A DNA stretch of 64,000 bases from Providencia rustigianii DSM 4541 (GTDB lineage: Bacteria > Pseudomonadota > Gammaproteobacteria > Enterobacterales > Enterobacteriaceae), in assembly GCF_000156395.1 (NCBI RefSeq), contig NZ_GG703818.1:485844-549843 (forward strand). The letters are read 5' to 3'. Positions within the stretch are counted from its first letter, which is position 1. Every line of letters starts with the position of its first letter. Below the pieces are notes generated by a model. It had not been told where the DNA came from. It did not search any database and saw nothing but the letters and a program-made list of their open reading frames with translations. Positions 8,895 through 19,527 of the stretch are shown one piece after another. The position numbers and the translations under genes are program-made.

Positions 8895-11738
8895 TTACTC
8901 AAGCCATTTTTTCCAACTTGCTAATACTAACTCACGCTGTGCTGAAAATTGTTCGCTACTGACGCGACTGGGCAACGATTGCAGTGCAAGATGGTGCAGC
9001 TCATTTCGCATAGTGACATAAGCCAGTGTTAATCCGTGCGCTTCGTCTTCCGACATAAAATCATACTGAGCCATCAGCTCAAAAATTCGCACATTATCAG
9101 ACCACCGTGTCAACGCTGGATTTTCGGCAGCAAAGCGCAACACTAAATATTGCGCAATAAATTCAATATCAGTAATCCCACCGGGATCGGCCTTCAAATC
9201 AAATTCGTTGGTTTGGTGGCTACCTAAATGCTGGTGCATTTTCACCCGCATATCTCGGACCTGCTGGCGCAATACGTCAGGTTCACGCGGTAAGCATAAT
9301 GTTTCATGACGAATTTGAGTGAATTTCTGTTGTAACTGGCTATCACCGAATACCATTCTTGCGCGGATCAAGGCTTGGTGTTCCCATGTCCATGCATCAT
9401 TTTTTTGGTAATCATCAAACGACTGGATTGTACTAACTAGCATGCCTGACTCCCCTGAAGGCCTAAGTCTAGCATCTACTTCATACAAAACTCCCGACGT
9501 CGTTCGGGTACTAAATAGGTGAATGATCCGCTGGGCGACGCGCAGATAAAATTGTCTCGCATCAATGGATCGCTCTCCATTTGTCACCACATTTATCGGG
9601 CAATCAAACAGGAAAACTAAATCTAAATCAGAGCTATACCCCAACTCCCAGCCGCCCAGCTTGCCATAGCCTAATACAGCGAAACCATACTTTTTTTCAT
9701 CCTGTTGAGCGAGATGAGCGGGTTCACCGTAGCGTTTGACCATCATTTGCCATGCTTGATGTACGACAGCATCAATAATCGCTTCTGCGAGATACGTCAA
9801 ATGGTCACTGACCTTCATAACAGGGAGAACCCCAGAAATATCCTCTGCGGCAATACGTAATAACTGAGCCTGCTTAAATTGGCGTAAGGCTTCGAGTTGC
9901 TGCTCTTCATCGTCCTCAGGCACCCGCATTAAATATTGGCGTAATTCGTCTCGATAAGCCGTAAGAGGTAGCGGTTGATATAGAGATTGCGGGTCGAGTA
10001 ATTCATCAAGTAGTAGAGGATGACGCGCTAATTGCTCTGCAATCATTGGAGAAGCCGCACACAAGCGAATAACGTGCGTGAGAACTTCATCGAATTCGAG
10101 CATTAATTCTAAATAGGTGGTTCGGCTAACAATACTGAGCAACAACGGCGTAATGCGTTCGATAACGCGACCTGCATCTTCGCACTCCCCCACTTTGGCT
10201 AGCAATTTTGGCATCAGCTCGTCAAGAACATCACGCCCACGAGGACCAATTGTGCGCTTATTAAGATCATGGCGGAACATATTAATGCCATGGATCACTT
10301 TTTCCGCTACCTGCTCATCTTTTGAAGGTAAATAGCTCGCAAGTTCCTCTTTCGATAATTCGCTTTGCCACAGTGTAATATAAATTTCATCACACTCTTC
10401 AGCAGTTTCTTCTTCATCATCACTGCCAATTTGCTCGGCAAAAATGTGGTGAACCGTGGCCATTTTATCGCTAAGTTGACGATAAAAATCATTCCAACTT
10501 GAGCAGCCCATACCCCACATTAATCGAGTCTGATTTAACGCATCATCCGGTAGCGTTTGGGTTTGTTGGTCATCAATACTTTGCAGCAAGTTTTCGACAC
10601 GGCGCAGAAAAATGTAGCACTCCAGCAATTGTTCAACTTGCTCACTCGGTAATAACGCTAATTCTTGAATACCTTGTAAGGCCGTAAATAATGATTGGGA
10701 TTGTAAAACAGGCTCGCGTCCACCACGAATAAGCTGAAAAACTTGGGAAATAAACTCAATTTCACGAATTCCTCCAGCACCCAATTTAATGTTATTCACT
10801 AAACCTCGGCGACGAACTTCCCGTTCAATCATATTTTTCATGTTTCTCAGCGATTGGATCACACTGAAATCAATGTAACGGCGATAAACAAATGGACGTA
10901 AAAGCTTACGTAGCGTGTCGGCATAATGAACGCTGTCAGGCCCCATGATACGGGCTTTGACCATGGCGTAGCGTTCCCAATCACGGCCTTGCTCTTGGTA
11001 ATAATCTTCTAATGCTGAAAAACTAAACACTAACGGGCCGCTATCGCCAAATGGACGTAACCGCATATCAACCCGATAAACAAACCCATGCACAGTGACT
11101 TGGTCAAGTACTCGGATTAACTTCTGCCCCAAACGGGTAAAAAATTGCGCGTTATCCAGCTCTTTGCGACCGCCACGGGTCACCCCATTTTCTGGATAAG
11201 CAAAAATCAAATCGATATCGGATGAAAAATTAAGCTCTCTCCCCCCTAATTTTCCCATCCCTAAAACGAGTAACGGCTGAGGATTTCCATCTCTATCACA
11301 AGGTGTTCCCCAAGATTGGCAATATTCTTTATAAAGCCAATCTCGAGCTGCAACGATTAAGCATTCTGCTAATTCACTCAGTTGTAAAATGGTTTCTCGT
11401 TGAGAACATAACTCAGTGGTTTGCATCCAAGCAATCCGCACCATCATGTGGTTTCTGAAGGTGCGTAATACCTGCATTAAATGATCTTCATGGGTAACTA
11501 ATGCAAGCTCCTCCTCCAACCATTTTCCGTATTGCTGCCATTCATCTCCCTGCGGAAATTGAGTGCGTAGATGCTGCAAAAAACGGGAATGAGCCAAAAT
11601 ATGTTTCAGCGCAAAATCACTGAATGCCAAAAAATTTAATTCAGTATCACTCAGGGGCAGCAATTCACTAGCGTGCTCTGTTAACTGATTGATAATTTTT
11701 AGATGTTGGCGTTGTAGAAGTTCAGGAGAAAGATGCAT
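8895..11738 (-). CDS. glnE: Glutamine synthetase adenylyltransferase/deadenylase GlnE
   Basis: 947 residues, one more than E. coli GlnE. Covalently modifies glutamine synthetase with AMP and removes it, in response to PII and glutamine. Two nucleotidyltransferase modules are visible: [20 protein letters not shown] (about residue 165; deadenylylation half) and [20 protein letters not shown] (about residue 690; adenylylation half), each with the paired Asp of the DxD motif. An acidic linker ([14 protein letters not shown]) lies around residue 440. Starts 11 bases after ygiF. Confidence 0.97.
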   Translation of the reverse strand: MHLSPELLQRQHLKIINQLTEHASELLPLSDTELNFLAFSDFALKHILAHSRFLQHLRTQFPQGDEWQQYGKWLEEELALVTHEDHLMQVLRTFRNHMMVRIAWMQTTELCSQRETILQLSELAECLIVAARDWLYKEYCQSWGTPCDRDGNPQPLLVLGMGKLGGRELNFSSDIDLIFAYPENGVTRGGRKELDNAQFFTRLGQKLIRVLDQVTVHGFVYRVDMRLRPFGDSGPLVFSFSALEDYYQEQGRDWERYAMVKARIMGPDSVHYADTLRKLLRPFVYRRYIDFSVIQSLRNMKNMIEREVRRRGLVNNIKLGAGGIREIEFISQVFQLIRGGREPVLQSQSLFTALQGIQELALLPSEQVEQLLECYIFLRRVENLLQSIDDQQTQTLPDDALNQTRLMWGMGCSSWNDFYRQLSDKMATVHHIFAEQIGSDDEEETAEECDEIYITLWQSELSKEELASYLPSKDEQVAEKVIHGINMFRHDLNKRTIGPRGRDVLDELMPKLLAKVGECEDAGRVIERITPLLLSIVSRTTYLELMLEFDEVLTHVIRLCAASPMIAEQLARHPLLLDELLDPQSLYQPLPLTAYRDELRQYLMRVPEDDEEQQLEALRQFKQAQLLRIAAEDISGVLPVMKVSDHLTYLAEAIIDAVVHQAWQMMVKRYGEPAHLAQQDEKKYGFAVLGYGKLGGWELGYSSDLDLVFLFDCPINVVTNGERSIDARQFYLRVAQRIIHLFSTRTTSGVLYEVDARLRPSGESGMLVSTIQSFDDYQKNDAWTWEHQALIRARMVFGDSQLQQKFTQIRHETLCLPREPDVLRQQVRDMRVKMHQHLGSHQTNEFDLKADPGGITDIEFIAQYLVLRFAAENPALTRWSDNVRIFELMAQYDFMSEDEAHGLTLAYVTMRNELHHLALQSLPSRVSSEQFSAQRELVLASWKKWLE

Positions 11739-11749
11739 ATCATCAATAC

Positions 11750-12712
11750 CTATTCGACATTAGGGTACGTTAACGCGGTCAACCATTGAATAAAGGCCAA
11801 TTTACATTTTAACCATGGGCTGCTGTAGCAAAAATCTTCCGCACTGATATTTTCATCCGCAGCATTCAAACGTAATTGTTCAAGAGGGAGATCATGCACA
11901 AACTGAGGCGCTGAATTTTGATAATGTATTAAAAATGCCTGAACAAAACGTAAAAACTCACCAAATCCCTGTTTCGCATGTTCACCATCTGCCAACCAAT
12001 ATAATTCGTGCTGCTGGCAAAGTTGCTGCATGTGCAACAAAGACGCTTCAATCGGTTGCTCTTCATAATCAAACAGAGAAGCAGGACGTTGTAACGGAGC
12101 GGGTATTGAAGATAATAATGAATAACCGCGAGCGGCTTTACTCAAGGAAGAGAGATGCAGCCCATCAATATCCGCAAATTTTTTCGCCAGATTCAGGACA
12201 TCCGCCACAAACCCTTTTTTTAATTCCAACTCAAATTCTTGAATGGGTAAATCTTTTGCCCCAGCAGAAATAATGCCTTGGTCGAATACAATCTCAATTT
12301 CGCTGTCTTCAAATTTTACTAACCATTTTTCACGAGTGAAATTGGTGCTAAATAACACCTGTAATTCGGATTGTAATTCTTGAAGATCTATCCCTTCAGG
12401 CCAAATTTCTTCTGGAAATGCTGCAAGATTAATTTCAGGGGATTCGATATCTACATTGTACTCAGGGCGTTGATGTAACCCACCGATGACTTGTCCCGCC
12501 GTTTTGATGGTCATTTCATAACGCCCGTCACAACCACGAATACGTAACCCCATATCCCATTGACGTAACTGTCTTTCTGCCGTATCAAAATAGATATTTG
12601 TCAGCTTGCAAGGCTCGGAATGTTGTGGTGAGAGGGTTGAAATACTCTGGCGAACAGCGTCTATAGCAGAACTCTGAGCCGATAATTTGAGTTCAACTTC
12701 TATATGGTTCAT
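11750..12712 (-). CDS. ygiF: Inorganic triphosphatase YgiF, shortened
   Basis: 320 residues, against about 433 in E. coli. The CYTH (tunnel triphosphatase) domain is intact at residues 1-205: the ExExK signature EVELK near residue 5, YFDT, RIRG near 56, MTIKTAG, and the acidic strand FELELKKG. The E. coli protein has a full C-terminal CHAD helical-bundle domain; here only some 110 residues follow ([22 protein letters not shown], a final [11 protein letters not shown]), which looks like a reduced CHAD domain. The open reading frame ends cleanly, so this seems a lineage form rather than a recent frameshift. First gene of the glnE-hldE operon. Confidence 0.9.
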   Translation of the reverse strand: MNHIEVELKLSAQSSAIDAVRQSISTLSPQHSEPCKLTNIYFDTAERQLRQWDMGLRIRGCDGRYEMTIKTAGQVIGGLHQRPEYNVDIESPEINLAAFPEEIWPEGIDLQELQSELQVLFSTNFTREKWLVKFEDSEIEIVFDQGIISAGAKDLPIQEFELELKKGFVADVLNLAKKFADIDGLHLSSLSKAARGYSLLSSIPAPLQRPASLFDYEEQPIEASLLHMQQLCQQHELYWLADGEHAKQGFGEFLRFVQAFLIHYQNSAPQFVHDLPLEQLRLNAADENISAEDFCYSSPWLKCKLAFIQWLTALTYPNVE

Positions 12713-12992
12713 AGACTTCCTTATTTAATAATTTCACTGTGCCCATATTACCCCAATCAATCAACGCAGAGAAAAGAAACCGCACAGAAACCAAAAATTC
12801 CAGATATTGATTCTCTTATAGAGAGTTATTTCAATGAACCCCATAATAATTGTATTATTTAGTGAGTTAGGATAGTTCTCATTATCGTTCAACATTTACA
12901 TAACTCTAAGTTTAAACGTTTGCACCCGTAGACTTTACTTATTAGTATTTAATTAATACGACATTCATTCACAGTAAAAAGATAAAAACACT

Positions 12993-13604
12993 ATGCGAAA
13001 AATTCCACTCTTATTGATTTCCGCTATGGGGTTAGGCCTGTCCTTCACAGCAAATGCAGAAACACGTTATGTTTCCGAAGATTTATCGACCTATGTGCGT
13101 AGTGGTCCTGGAACAAATTATCGGATTGTTGGCTCCTTAAATGCTGGCGAATCCGTTGAACTCATCTCTATTGATAACAAGTTTGCTCAAATTAAAGATG
13201 GCAAAGGTCGCACCGTTTGGATCCCAACGGATCAACTCAGTGACATTCCAAGCATGAAAAGCCGTATTCCGCAACTCGAAGCGGAAAACCAAAAACTACG
13301 CCAGCAATTAGATAATATTGATAATACGTGGAATGCTCGCACCGCGGAAATGCAGCAAAAAGTTGCAGATAACGACAATATTGTGCGCCAGTTAAAAGCG
13401 GAAAATGAAAAACTGAATAATGAATTAATCAAAGCAGGCAAAAAATTAGATATTGCTGAGGTGAATTTAGATGATCGTCGCCGTGAACTGATTCTACAGT
13501 GGTTTATGTATGGCGGTGGTGTTGCCGGTGTAGGGCTAATTTTAGGGCTTCTGTTACCTCACATTATTCCACGTCGTAAAAAACGTAATGATGGTTGGAT
13601 GTAA
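12993..13604 (+). CDS. ygiM: SH3-domain envelope protein YgiM
   Basis: 203 residues. Signal peptide ([18 protein letters not shown], cleavage likely after NAE/A), a bacterial SH3 domain at about 22-85 ([20 protein letters not shown]), a coiled coil at about 90-165 ([24 protein letters not shown]), one transmembrane helix near 172-192 ([18 protein letters not shown]) and a short basic cytoplasmic tail (RRKKRN). This is the TIGR04211 SH3-and-anchor architecture. Function not established; probably a cell-wall-sensing or scaffold protein. cca follows after 7 bases. Confidence 0.94.
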   Translation: MRKIPLLLISAMGLGLSFTANAETRYVSEDLSTYVRSGPGTNYRIVGSLNAGESVELISIDNKFAQIKDGKGRTVWIPTDQLSDIPSMKSRIPQLEAENQKLRQQLDNIDNTWNARTAEMQQKVADNDNIVRQLKAENEKLNNELIKAGKKLDIAEVNLDDRRRELILQWFMYGGGVAGVGLILGLLLPHIIPRRKKRNDGWM

Positions 13605-13611
13605 AACATAC

Positions 13612-14847
13612 ATGAAAATCTATCTTGTTGGCGGCGCTGTACGCGATAAATTACTGGGATTACCTATTTCTGATAGGGATTATGTGGTTGTCGGTACGAC
13701 GCCAGAAGCCATGCTCGCTAAAGGCTTCCAACAAGTAGGTAAGGATTTTCCCGTTTTTTTGCACCCGAAGACCCACGAAGAATATGCCTTAGCCAGAACA
13801 GAACGTAAGATTGGTGCAGGCTATACCGGCTTTAGCTGCTACAGTGCGCCTGATGTTACGATTGAAGATGACTTGTTACGCCGAGATTTGACAATCAACG
13901 CAATTGCACAAAGTGATACCGGTGAATTAATCGATCCCTATCACGGTGTAAAAGATCTTAAAAATCGTGTTCTGCGCCACGTCTCTGATGCCTTTTTGGA
14001 AGACCCTTTGCGTGTTTTGCGTGTTGCTCGTTTTGCAGCACGCTATTACCAACAGGGGTTCCGAGTTGCGCCAGAAACGATGACTCTAATGCAATCCATG
14101 GTAGAGACAGGCGAACTTTCTCATCTCACCCCCGAACGAGTTTGGGTGGAGACCCATAAAGCAATAATGTCTCACTCTCCTCAAGTCTATTTTGAGGTAT
14201 TACGTGATTGCGGTGCCCTCGCCGTGCTATTCCCTGAAATCGACCATTTATTCGGGGTTCCCGCACCAGAAAAATGGCATCCAGAGATTGATACTGGTAT
14301 TCATATTCTCATGGTCATGGGTGTGATAGCGACACTGTCGAATGATATCGATGTCCGTTTTGCGGCTTTATGCCATGACCTTGGCAAAGCACTCACACCA
14401 AAAGAACTTTGGCCCAGTCACCCAAATCATGGTGAAGCGGGTATTCCATTAATTGAAGCGCTGTGTGAGCGATTGAAAATCCCAACAAGTGCACGAGATC
14501 TAGCCAGACTTGCTGCCAGATATCACGATAAGATCCATGTCATTGGAAAGCTTAATGCCCAAGAGATCGTGCAGATATTTGATGGATTAGACAGTTGGCG
14601 TAAACCAGAGCGGATTGCTCAACTGAGCTTAGTCAGTGAAGCAGATGCCCGTGGACGAGGGGGATTAGAGTGCCAGAATTATCGTCAAGGGGAATACTTA
14701 CGCCAAGCTTATGCCATTGCTCAGCAAGTCAGCGTAAAACCGATTATTGAACAAGGATTTCAAGGCCCTCAAATTCGTGAAGAGTTAACTCATCAACGTA
14801 TTCAAGCTGTAGAGAGTTGGCAAAAAACGCAGAAAATAATGGATTAA
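13612..14847 (+). CDS. cca: Multifunctional CCA-adding enzyme
   Basis: 411 residues. Adds or repairs the 3' CCA of tRNA. The N-terminal nucleotidyltransferase has [10 protein letters not shown], the carboxylate strand SDRDYVVVG and [10 protein letters not shown]; the C-terminal HD phosphohydrolase domain has [11 protein letters not shown] near residue 255, so this is the multifunctional gamma-proteobacterial type with phosphatase activity. I start at ATG 13612 because the Cca family begins [12 protein letters not shown]; the in-frame ATG at 13588 lies inside ygiM. Seven bases after ygiM, so the two are probably co-transcribed. Confidence 0.96.
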   Translation: MKIYLVGGAVRDKLLGLPISDRDYVVVGTTPEAMLAKGFQQVGKDFPVFLHPKTHEEYALARTERKIGAGYTGFSCYSAPDVTIEDDLLRRDLTINAIAQSDTGELIDPYHGVKDLKNRVLRHVSDAFLEDPLRVLRVARFAARYYQQGFRVAPETMTLMQSMVETGELSHLTPERVWVETHKAIMSHSPQVYFEVLRDCGALAVLFPEIDHLFGVPAPEKWHPEIDTGIHILMVMGVIATLSNDIDVRFAALCHDLGKALTPKELWPSHPNHGEAGIPLIEALCERLKIPTSARDLARLAARYHDKIHVIGKLNAQEIVQIFDGLDSWRKPERIAQLSLVSEADARGRGGLECQNYRQGEYLRQAYAIAQQVSVKPIIEQGFQGPQIREELTHQRIQAVESWQKTQKIMD

Positions 14848-14854
14848 GAATACA

Positions 14855-14874
14855 CTGGCGATAATAACCGCCAG
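14855..14874. terminator. Weak hairpin between convergent cca and folB
   Basis: CTGGCG (14855-14860) pairs with CGCCAG (14869-14874), 8-base loop, no T run on either side. The only structure in the 34-base gap between the two stop codons. Confidence 0.3.
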
Positions 14875-14881
14875 CGATTGA

Positions 14882-15241
14882 TTAAGCGCTTTTAGTCCCA
14901 CGCTCAATAAGCACACCAATATTTTTGGCACGCACAACGGCTCCAGGTTTAGACACTTTCACTCTGACCCAAGGCGATTTGAATTCATTAAGCAATAATT
15001 GAGCAACTTCTTCGGCAACGCGCTCAACCAAGGCAAATTTATTATTTTCCAGATGATCAATAATCCGCTGACTTACAAGGGCATAATTTAAGCAATCATC
15101 AACATTATCGCTCATTGCCGCGGGTTTATTGTTCCATCCCATTTCGATATCGAGCACTAATTTTTGCTCGATCTTTTGTTCCCAGTCATATACACCAATG
15201 GTGGTAATGACTGATAATTGTTCAATAAATACGATATCCAT
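14882..15241 (-). CDS. folB: Dihydroneopterin aldolase FolB
   Basis: 119 residues. Folate pathway enzyme that cleaves 7,8-dihydroneopterin to 6-hydroxymethyl-dihydropterin and glycolaldehyde, and epimerises it. Nearly identical family start, MDIVFIEQLSVITTIGVYDW; the active-site region FALVERVAEEVAQLLL and SKPGAV (catalytic Lys) are present. I use ATG 15241; a GTG one codon earlier is possible. Divergent from plsY, the same arrangement as in E. coli (folB/plsY). Confidence 0.96.
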   Translation of the reverse strand: MDIVFIEQLSVITTIGVYDWEQKIEQKLVLDIEMGWNNKPAAMSDNVDDCLNYALVSQRIIDHLENNKFALVERVAEEVAQLLLNEFKSPWVRVKVSKPGAVVRAKNIGVLIERGTKSA

Positions 15242-15355
15242 CACGTCATTTTCTCGTTTATGTGCTGAATTGATACCACTTCAGGAAAAATATGCGTATT
15301 ATCCATGTTGAAGTGAATTACATATAAAATAGCTTAAACCGTTTTGGAGTTAGTT

Positions 15356-16006
15356 ATGAGTGCAATCGCGCTTGGCATGATAATCTTCGCCTACCTTTGC
15401 GGATCAATTTCCAGCGCTATATTGATCTGCCGTTTGGCGAGACTCCCCGATCCTCGTCAGCATGGCTCTGGTAACCCGGGTGCAACTAACGTCCTGCGTG
15501 TCGGTGGTAAAGCCGCTGCCGCAGCGGTACTGCTCTGCGACGTCCTCAAAGGGATGATCCCAGTTTGGATTGCTTATTATTTAAATGTACAACCATTCTA
15601 TCTTGGCTTGGTCGCGATTGCAGCCTGTCTTGGGCATATTTATCCAGTTTTCTTCCATTTTAAAGGCGGAAAAGGCGTTGCCACCGCATTTGGCTCCATC
15701 GCAGCCATTGGTTGGGATCTTTCTGGACTTGTCGCAGGAACATGGCTATTAACGGTATTACTCAGCGGCTATTCATCCTTGGGGGCTATTGTAAGTGCAT
15801 TATTAGCCCCTTTTTATGTCTGGTGGTTTAAGCCTGAATTCACATTCCCTGTCGCCATGTTGTCCTGCTTAGTACTCATACGCCATCACGGAAATATCCA
15901 ACGGCTATGGCGAGGGCAAGAAAGTCGAATTTGGCAAAAACTAAAAAATAAGAAACAAAAAACCGCTAAAGAAGTCGCTCAAGAACAACGCAAAGAAGAT
16001 GACTAA
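15356..16006 (+). CDS. plsY: Glycerol-3-phosphate acyltransferase PlsY
   Basis: 216 residues. Inner-membrane enzyme that transfers the acyl group from acyl-phosphate to glycerol 3-phosphate, first step of phospholipid synthesis. Signatures: [12 protein letters not shown] in the first helix, [11 protein letters not shown] (loop 1 motif), [18 protein letters not shown] (loop 2) and the HHGNIQRL C-terminal motif. About five membrane helices; a basic cytoplasmic tail ([10 protein letters not shown]). ATG 15356 chosen over TTG 15344: GGAG at 15346-15349 is correctly spaced and the family starts MSAIA. Confidence 0.96.
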   Translation: MSAIALGMIIFAYLCGSISSAILICRLARLPDPRQHGSGNPGATNVLRVGGKAAAAAVLLCDVLKGMIPVWIAYYLNVQPFYLGLVAIAACLGHIYPVFFHFKGGKGVATAFGSIAAIGWDLSGLVAGTWLLTVLLSGYSSLGAIVSALLAPFYVWWFKPEFTFPVAMLSCLVLIRHHGNIQRLWRGQESRIWQKLKNKKQKTAKEVAQEQRKEDD

Positions 16007-16010
16007 TCAT

Positions 16011-16036
16011 AAGGGCTGAATTTCAGCCCTTTTTTA
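16011..16036 (+). terminator. Rho-independent terminator after plsY
   Basis: 9-bp perfect stem (16011-16019 with 16023-16031), 3-base loop, run of six T. Confidence 0.9.
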
Positions 16037-16225
16037 TGCTCATCATTCGCCACTCCACCTCATTTTCCTCACAAAATCATCACGTCTGTACTAGGTATTT
16101 TCACTTATTCGTTTTCCAGCGCACACTTTTAATAAAAAGTTAATAATTTGAAAAATTATTACTAATGAATAATTAAAAACTGTCGACTATATAAAGGAAA
16201 ACTTAACTATAAAAGTGACTATAAA

Positions 16226-17758
16226 ATGAGCAGAACTCCCTATATTACTCAGAATGAACATATCTTAGATGAAGATATAACCCTCATGACAACCAGCGAC
16301 CTACACGGGAACATTATCCACGCTAATGATTTCTTTGTGCAGGTTAGTGGATATCAACTTGATGAACTGATGGGTCAACCGCACCGAATTATTCGTCATC
16401 CTGATATGCCGAAGGAAGCCTTTGCAGATATGTGGCGAACCTTAAAAATGGGGGAACCTTGGACTGGGATAGTTAAAAATCGGCGTAAAAATGGCGACCA
16501 TTATTGGGTTCGTGCCAATATCATTCCAATGCAGAGGAATGGTGTGATCACAGGTTATATGTCGATTCGTATACGAGCCACTCGAGAAGAGATCGCCACG
16601 GTCGAACCGTTATATCAATCGATGGTAGAAAATCGAAGTAACCGCAAGATCTACAAAGGGATCGTTCTTCCTAAACGCCGCCAGTTTACCCTTTCCACTC
16701 TCAGCGTACGCTGGCGTATTCGCTTAATTTCCATCAGCTTATTTGTGATATGGCTGTTAATGGCAGTTGTATCCGGTTTATCTTCCAGCGCATTAATTAT
16801 CCCCAGTTTATGTACCTTCGCTACCCTATTACTGGGTAACTTTATGCTCGAACGCAGTTTTGCAAAACCTATCGAAAATATCATGTCCCAAGCCTTAAAT
16901 GTGGCAAGAGGAAATCGTAATAGCATTGACCATATGAGCCGTGTTGATGAAATTGGGCAAATTCTTCGCTCCATTGGTCAGCTTGGTTTAGTCTGTCGCT
17001 GGCTAATTAATGATGTGTCAGAACAAGTAGACAATGTCCGAAAAGATAGCGAATCTCTGGTCAATGATTGTGGTGAGTTAGACAGCCATACACAACGAAC
17101 TGTCGGCTATATGCAGCAAACGGTCGCCACCATGAACCAAATGTCGGTTTCCGTCAAAATGAATGCGGACAACACCCTCAAGGTCGATATGCTATCTAAT
17201 GAAACCAGCGAAACGGCGGTGAACGGTGGTGCCATTATGGATGCAGTTGTCACGACCATGGATGAAATTGTACGCAGTACCAGTAAGATAAACTCCATTA
17301 CCGACGTCATTAAAACCATCGCTTTTCAAACCAATATTTTAGCGCTTAATGCCGCGGTTGAAGCCGCAAGAGCTGGAGAGCAAGGTAAAGGATTTGCCGT
17401 TGTCGCTAATGAGGTTCGTAGCCTTGCCAGCCGTAGTGCTAGCGCTGTTAACGACATTCGAGAGCTTATCAATGACTGCGAAAAGAAAGTGAGTTCCGGT
17501 AAGGATCAAGTTTATAACGCGGGGAACACCATGAAAGATATTGTTGATCAAGTGCAAAATGTCACGCAATTGATTACACATATTAGTCATGCGACCACGG
17601 AACAAGCGGCGGGAATTTCTGATATTACTCAAGCTGTTAGTGAACTGGAATCCATCACTCAGCAAAGCAGTTTATTAGTAGAGCAAAGTACAGAGACATC
17701 AAATCAAGTGAGAAGTCGCTCGATTCGCCTTGAAGATGCAGTGACAATTTTACATTAA
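16226..17758 (+). CDS. aer: Aerotaxis receptor Aer
   Basis: 510 residues, close to the 506 of E. coli. Redox/oxygen sensor that steers swimming through CheA/CheW. The N-terminal PAS domain (about 15-115) binds FAD; VSGYQLDELMGQPHRIIRHPDMP and KNRRKNGDHYWVRANIIPM are conserved. A hydrophobic hairpin (about 165-210) anchors it, followed by a HAMP region and the methyl-accepting signalling domain with the hairpin tip FQTNILALNAAVEAARAGE. Lacks a periplasmic sensor domain, as expected for Aer. Stand-alone gene between terminators; no clear sigma-28 promoter was found upstream. Confidence 0.95.
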   Translation: MSRTPYITQNEHILDEDITLMTTSDLHGNIIHANDFFVQVSGYQLDELMGQPHRIIRHPDMPKEAFADMWRTLKMGEPWTGIVKNRRKNGDHYWVRANIIPMQRNGVITGYMSIRIRATREEIATVEPLYQSMVENRSNRKIYKGIVLPKRRQFTLSTLSVRWRIRLISISLFVIWLLMAVVSGLSSSALIIPSLCTFATLLLGNFMLERSFAKPIENIMSQALNVARGNRNSIDHMSRVDEIGQILRSIGQLGLVCRWLINDVSEQVDNVRKDSESLVNDCGELDSHTQRTVGYMQQTVATMNQMSVSVKMNADNTLKVDMLSNETSETAVNGGAIMDAVVTTMDEIVRSTSKINSITDVIKTIAFQTNILALNAAVEAARAGEQGKGFAVVANEVRSLASRSASAVNDIRELINDCEKKVSSGKDQVYNAGNTMKDIVDQVQNVTQLITHISHATTEQAAGISDITQAVSELESITQQSSLLVEQSTETSNQVRSRSIRLEDAVTILH

Positions 17759-17763
17759 AATGG

Positions 17764-17788
17764 ATGGGTGGCATCGTGAGCCACCCAT
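17764..17788. terminator. Hairpin between convergent aer and tsaD
   Basis: 9-bp perfect stem (17764-17772 with 17780-17788), 7-base loop. No T run on the plus side and a short TTTT on the minus side, so a modest bidirectional terminator. Confidence 0.55.
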
Positions 17789-17813
17789 ATCTCAATCCAC
17801 GTTTGACCTAGGT

Positions 17814-18833
17814 TTACTTATCCAACGGCGGTAATTCCGCTAATGGCCAACGAGGACGCACAGTCACACCCAACCCTGCGTTTGCACCACCTTTTAGGCG
17901 AATGAGACCTGCCAAGGCGATCATCGCCCCGTTATCAGTACAAAATTCAGGCCGAGCATAAAAGACTTCACCGCCACGCTGCTTGAGAACCTCTTCCATT
18001 TTTGCTCGCAAAGCACGGTTAGCACTCACGCCACCGGCCATCACCAAACGTTTAAAACCCGTTTGCTCAAGGGCGCGTTTACATTTGATTGCGAGTGTAT
18101 CAACCACTGCATCCTCAAATGCTCTAGCGATATCAGCGCGAGTCTGGTCGTCACTGTCATTATCACGAATAGTATTTGCAGCGAAAGTTTTTAAGCCTGA
18201 GAAACTAAAATCCAGTCCCGGCCTGTCAGTCATTGGACGAGGAAAAACAAAGCGCCCAGCGACGCCTTGTTGCGCCATTTTAGATAATACCGGACCGCCG
18301 GGATAATCGAGACCGAGCAGCTTTGCGGTTTTATCGAAAGCTTCCCCTGCGGCATCATCGATAGATTCGCCTAGCAGTTCATATTCACCAATGCCAGTCA
18401 CACTAATCAATTGGGTATGTCCACCCGATACTAACAGCGCTACAAATGGGAATTCAGGGCTTTTCTCTTCCAACATCGGCGCTAATAAATGCCCTTCCAT
18501 GTGGTGTACGGCCACCGCGGGAACATTCCACGCAAAAGCTAATGCCCGACCAACGGTTGCACCGACCATCAAGGCACCGACTAAACCAGGGCCCGCAGTA
18601 TACGCCACCGCATCAATATCAGAGCGGGTTAAGTTAGCTTCTTTGAGCGCGGCTTGAATCAGAGGAACGGTTTTACGGATATGATCACGGGATGCTAATT
18701 CGGGAACAACGCCACCGTAATCCGCATGAACTTTGATTTGACTGTATAATTGATTGGCTAATAGGCCAAGCTTATCATCATAGATTGCGATTCCGGTTTC
18801 ATCGCAAGAGGTTTCGATACCTAAAACACGCAT
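17814..18833 (-). CDS. tsaD: tRNA N6-adenosine threonylcarbamoyltransferase TsaD
   Basis: 339 residues. Kae1/Qri7 family; with TsaB and TsaE it transfers threonylcarbamoyl to A37 of ANN-decoding tRNAs. Conserved features: [14 protein letters not shown] at the start, the metal-binding [10 protein letters not shown] motif near 111, VSGGHTQL near 136 and [10 protein letters not shown] near 270. Divergent from rpsU-dnaG-rpoD, which is the standard enterobacterial context. Confidence 0.98.
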   Translation of the reverse strand: MRVLGIETSCDETGIAIYDDKLGLLANQLYSQIKVHADYGGVVPELASRDHIRKTVPLIQAALKEANLTRSDIDAVAYTAGPGLVGALMVGATVGRALAFAWNVPAVAVHHMEGHLLAPMLEEKSPEFPFVALLVSGGHTQLISVTGIGEYELLGESIDDAAGEAFDKTAKLLGLDYPGGPVLSKMAQQGVAGRFVFPRPMTDRPGLDFSFSGLKTFAANTIRDNDSDDQTRADIARAFEDAVVDTLAIKCKRALEQTGFKRLVMAGGVSANRALRAKMEEVLKQRGGEVFYARPEFCTDNGAMIALAGLIRLKGGANAGLGVTVRPRWPLAELPPLDK

Positions 18834-19410
<577 letters not shown>

Positions 19411-19464
19411 TTGATTGCGATCCTAATCGCAACCAACACAGACAGTACTAGTAAGCAGTTAAAG

Positions 19465-19491
19465 GCCGTGCTTTCCTAAAGGAAGCGCGGC
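19465..19491 (+). terminator. Partial terminator hairpin between rpsU and dnaG
   Basis: A 12-base arm (19465-19476) pairs with an 11-base arm (19481-19491), one bulged T and a TAAA loop. Only a short T-rich tail follows. It corresponds to the T1 attenuating terminator of the E. coli operon, which keeps dnaG expression far below rpsU. Confidence 0.75.
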
Positions 19492-19527
19492 TTATTATCG
19501 TTCATCAACAGGCGAAAAAAGAGGCTT

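Noticed and set aside
10117..10335. Plus-strand frames opposite glnE, hldE, hybC and other large genes
   Set aside because: Antisense shadows of well-conserved genes; no ribosome sites and no recognisable proteins.
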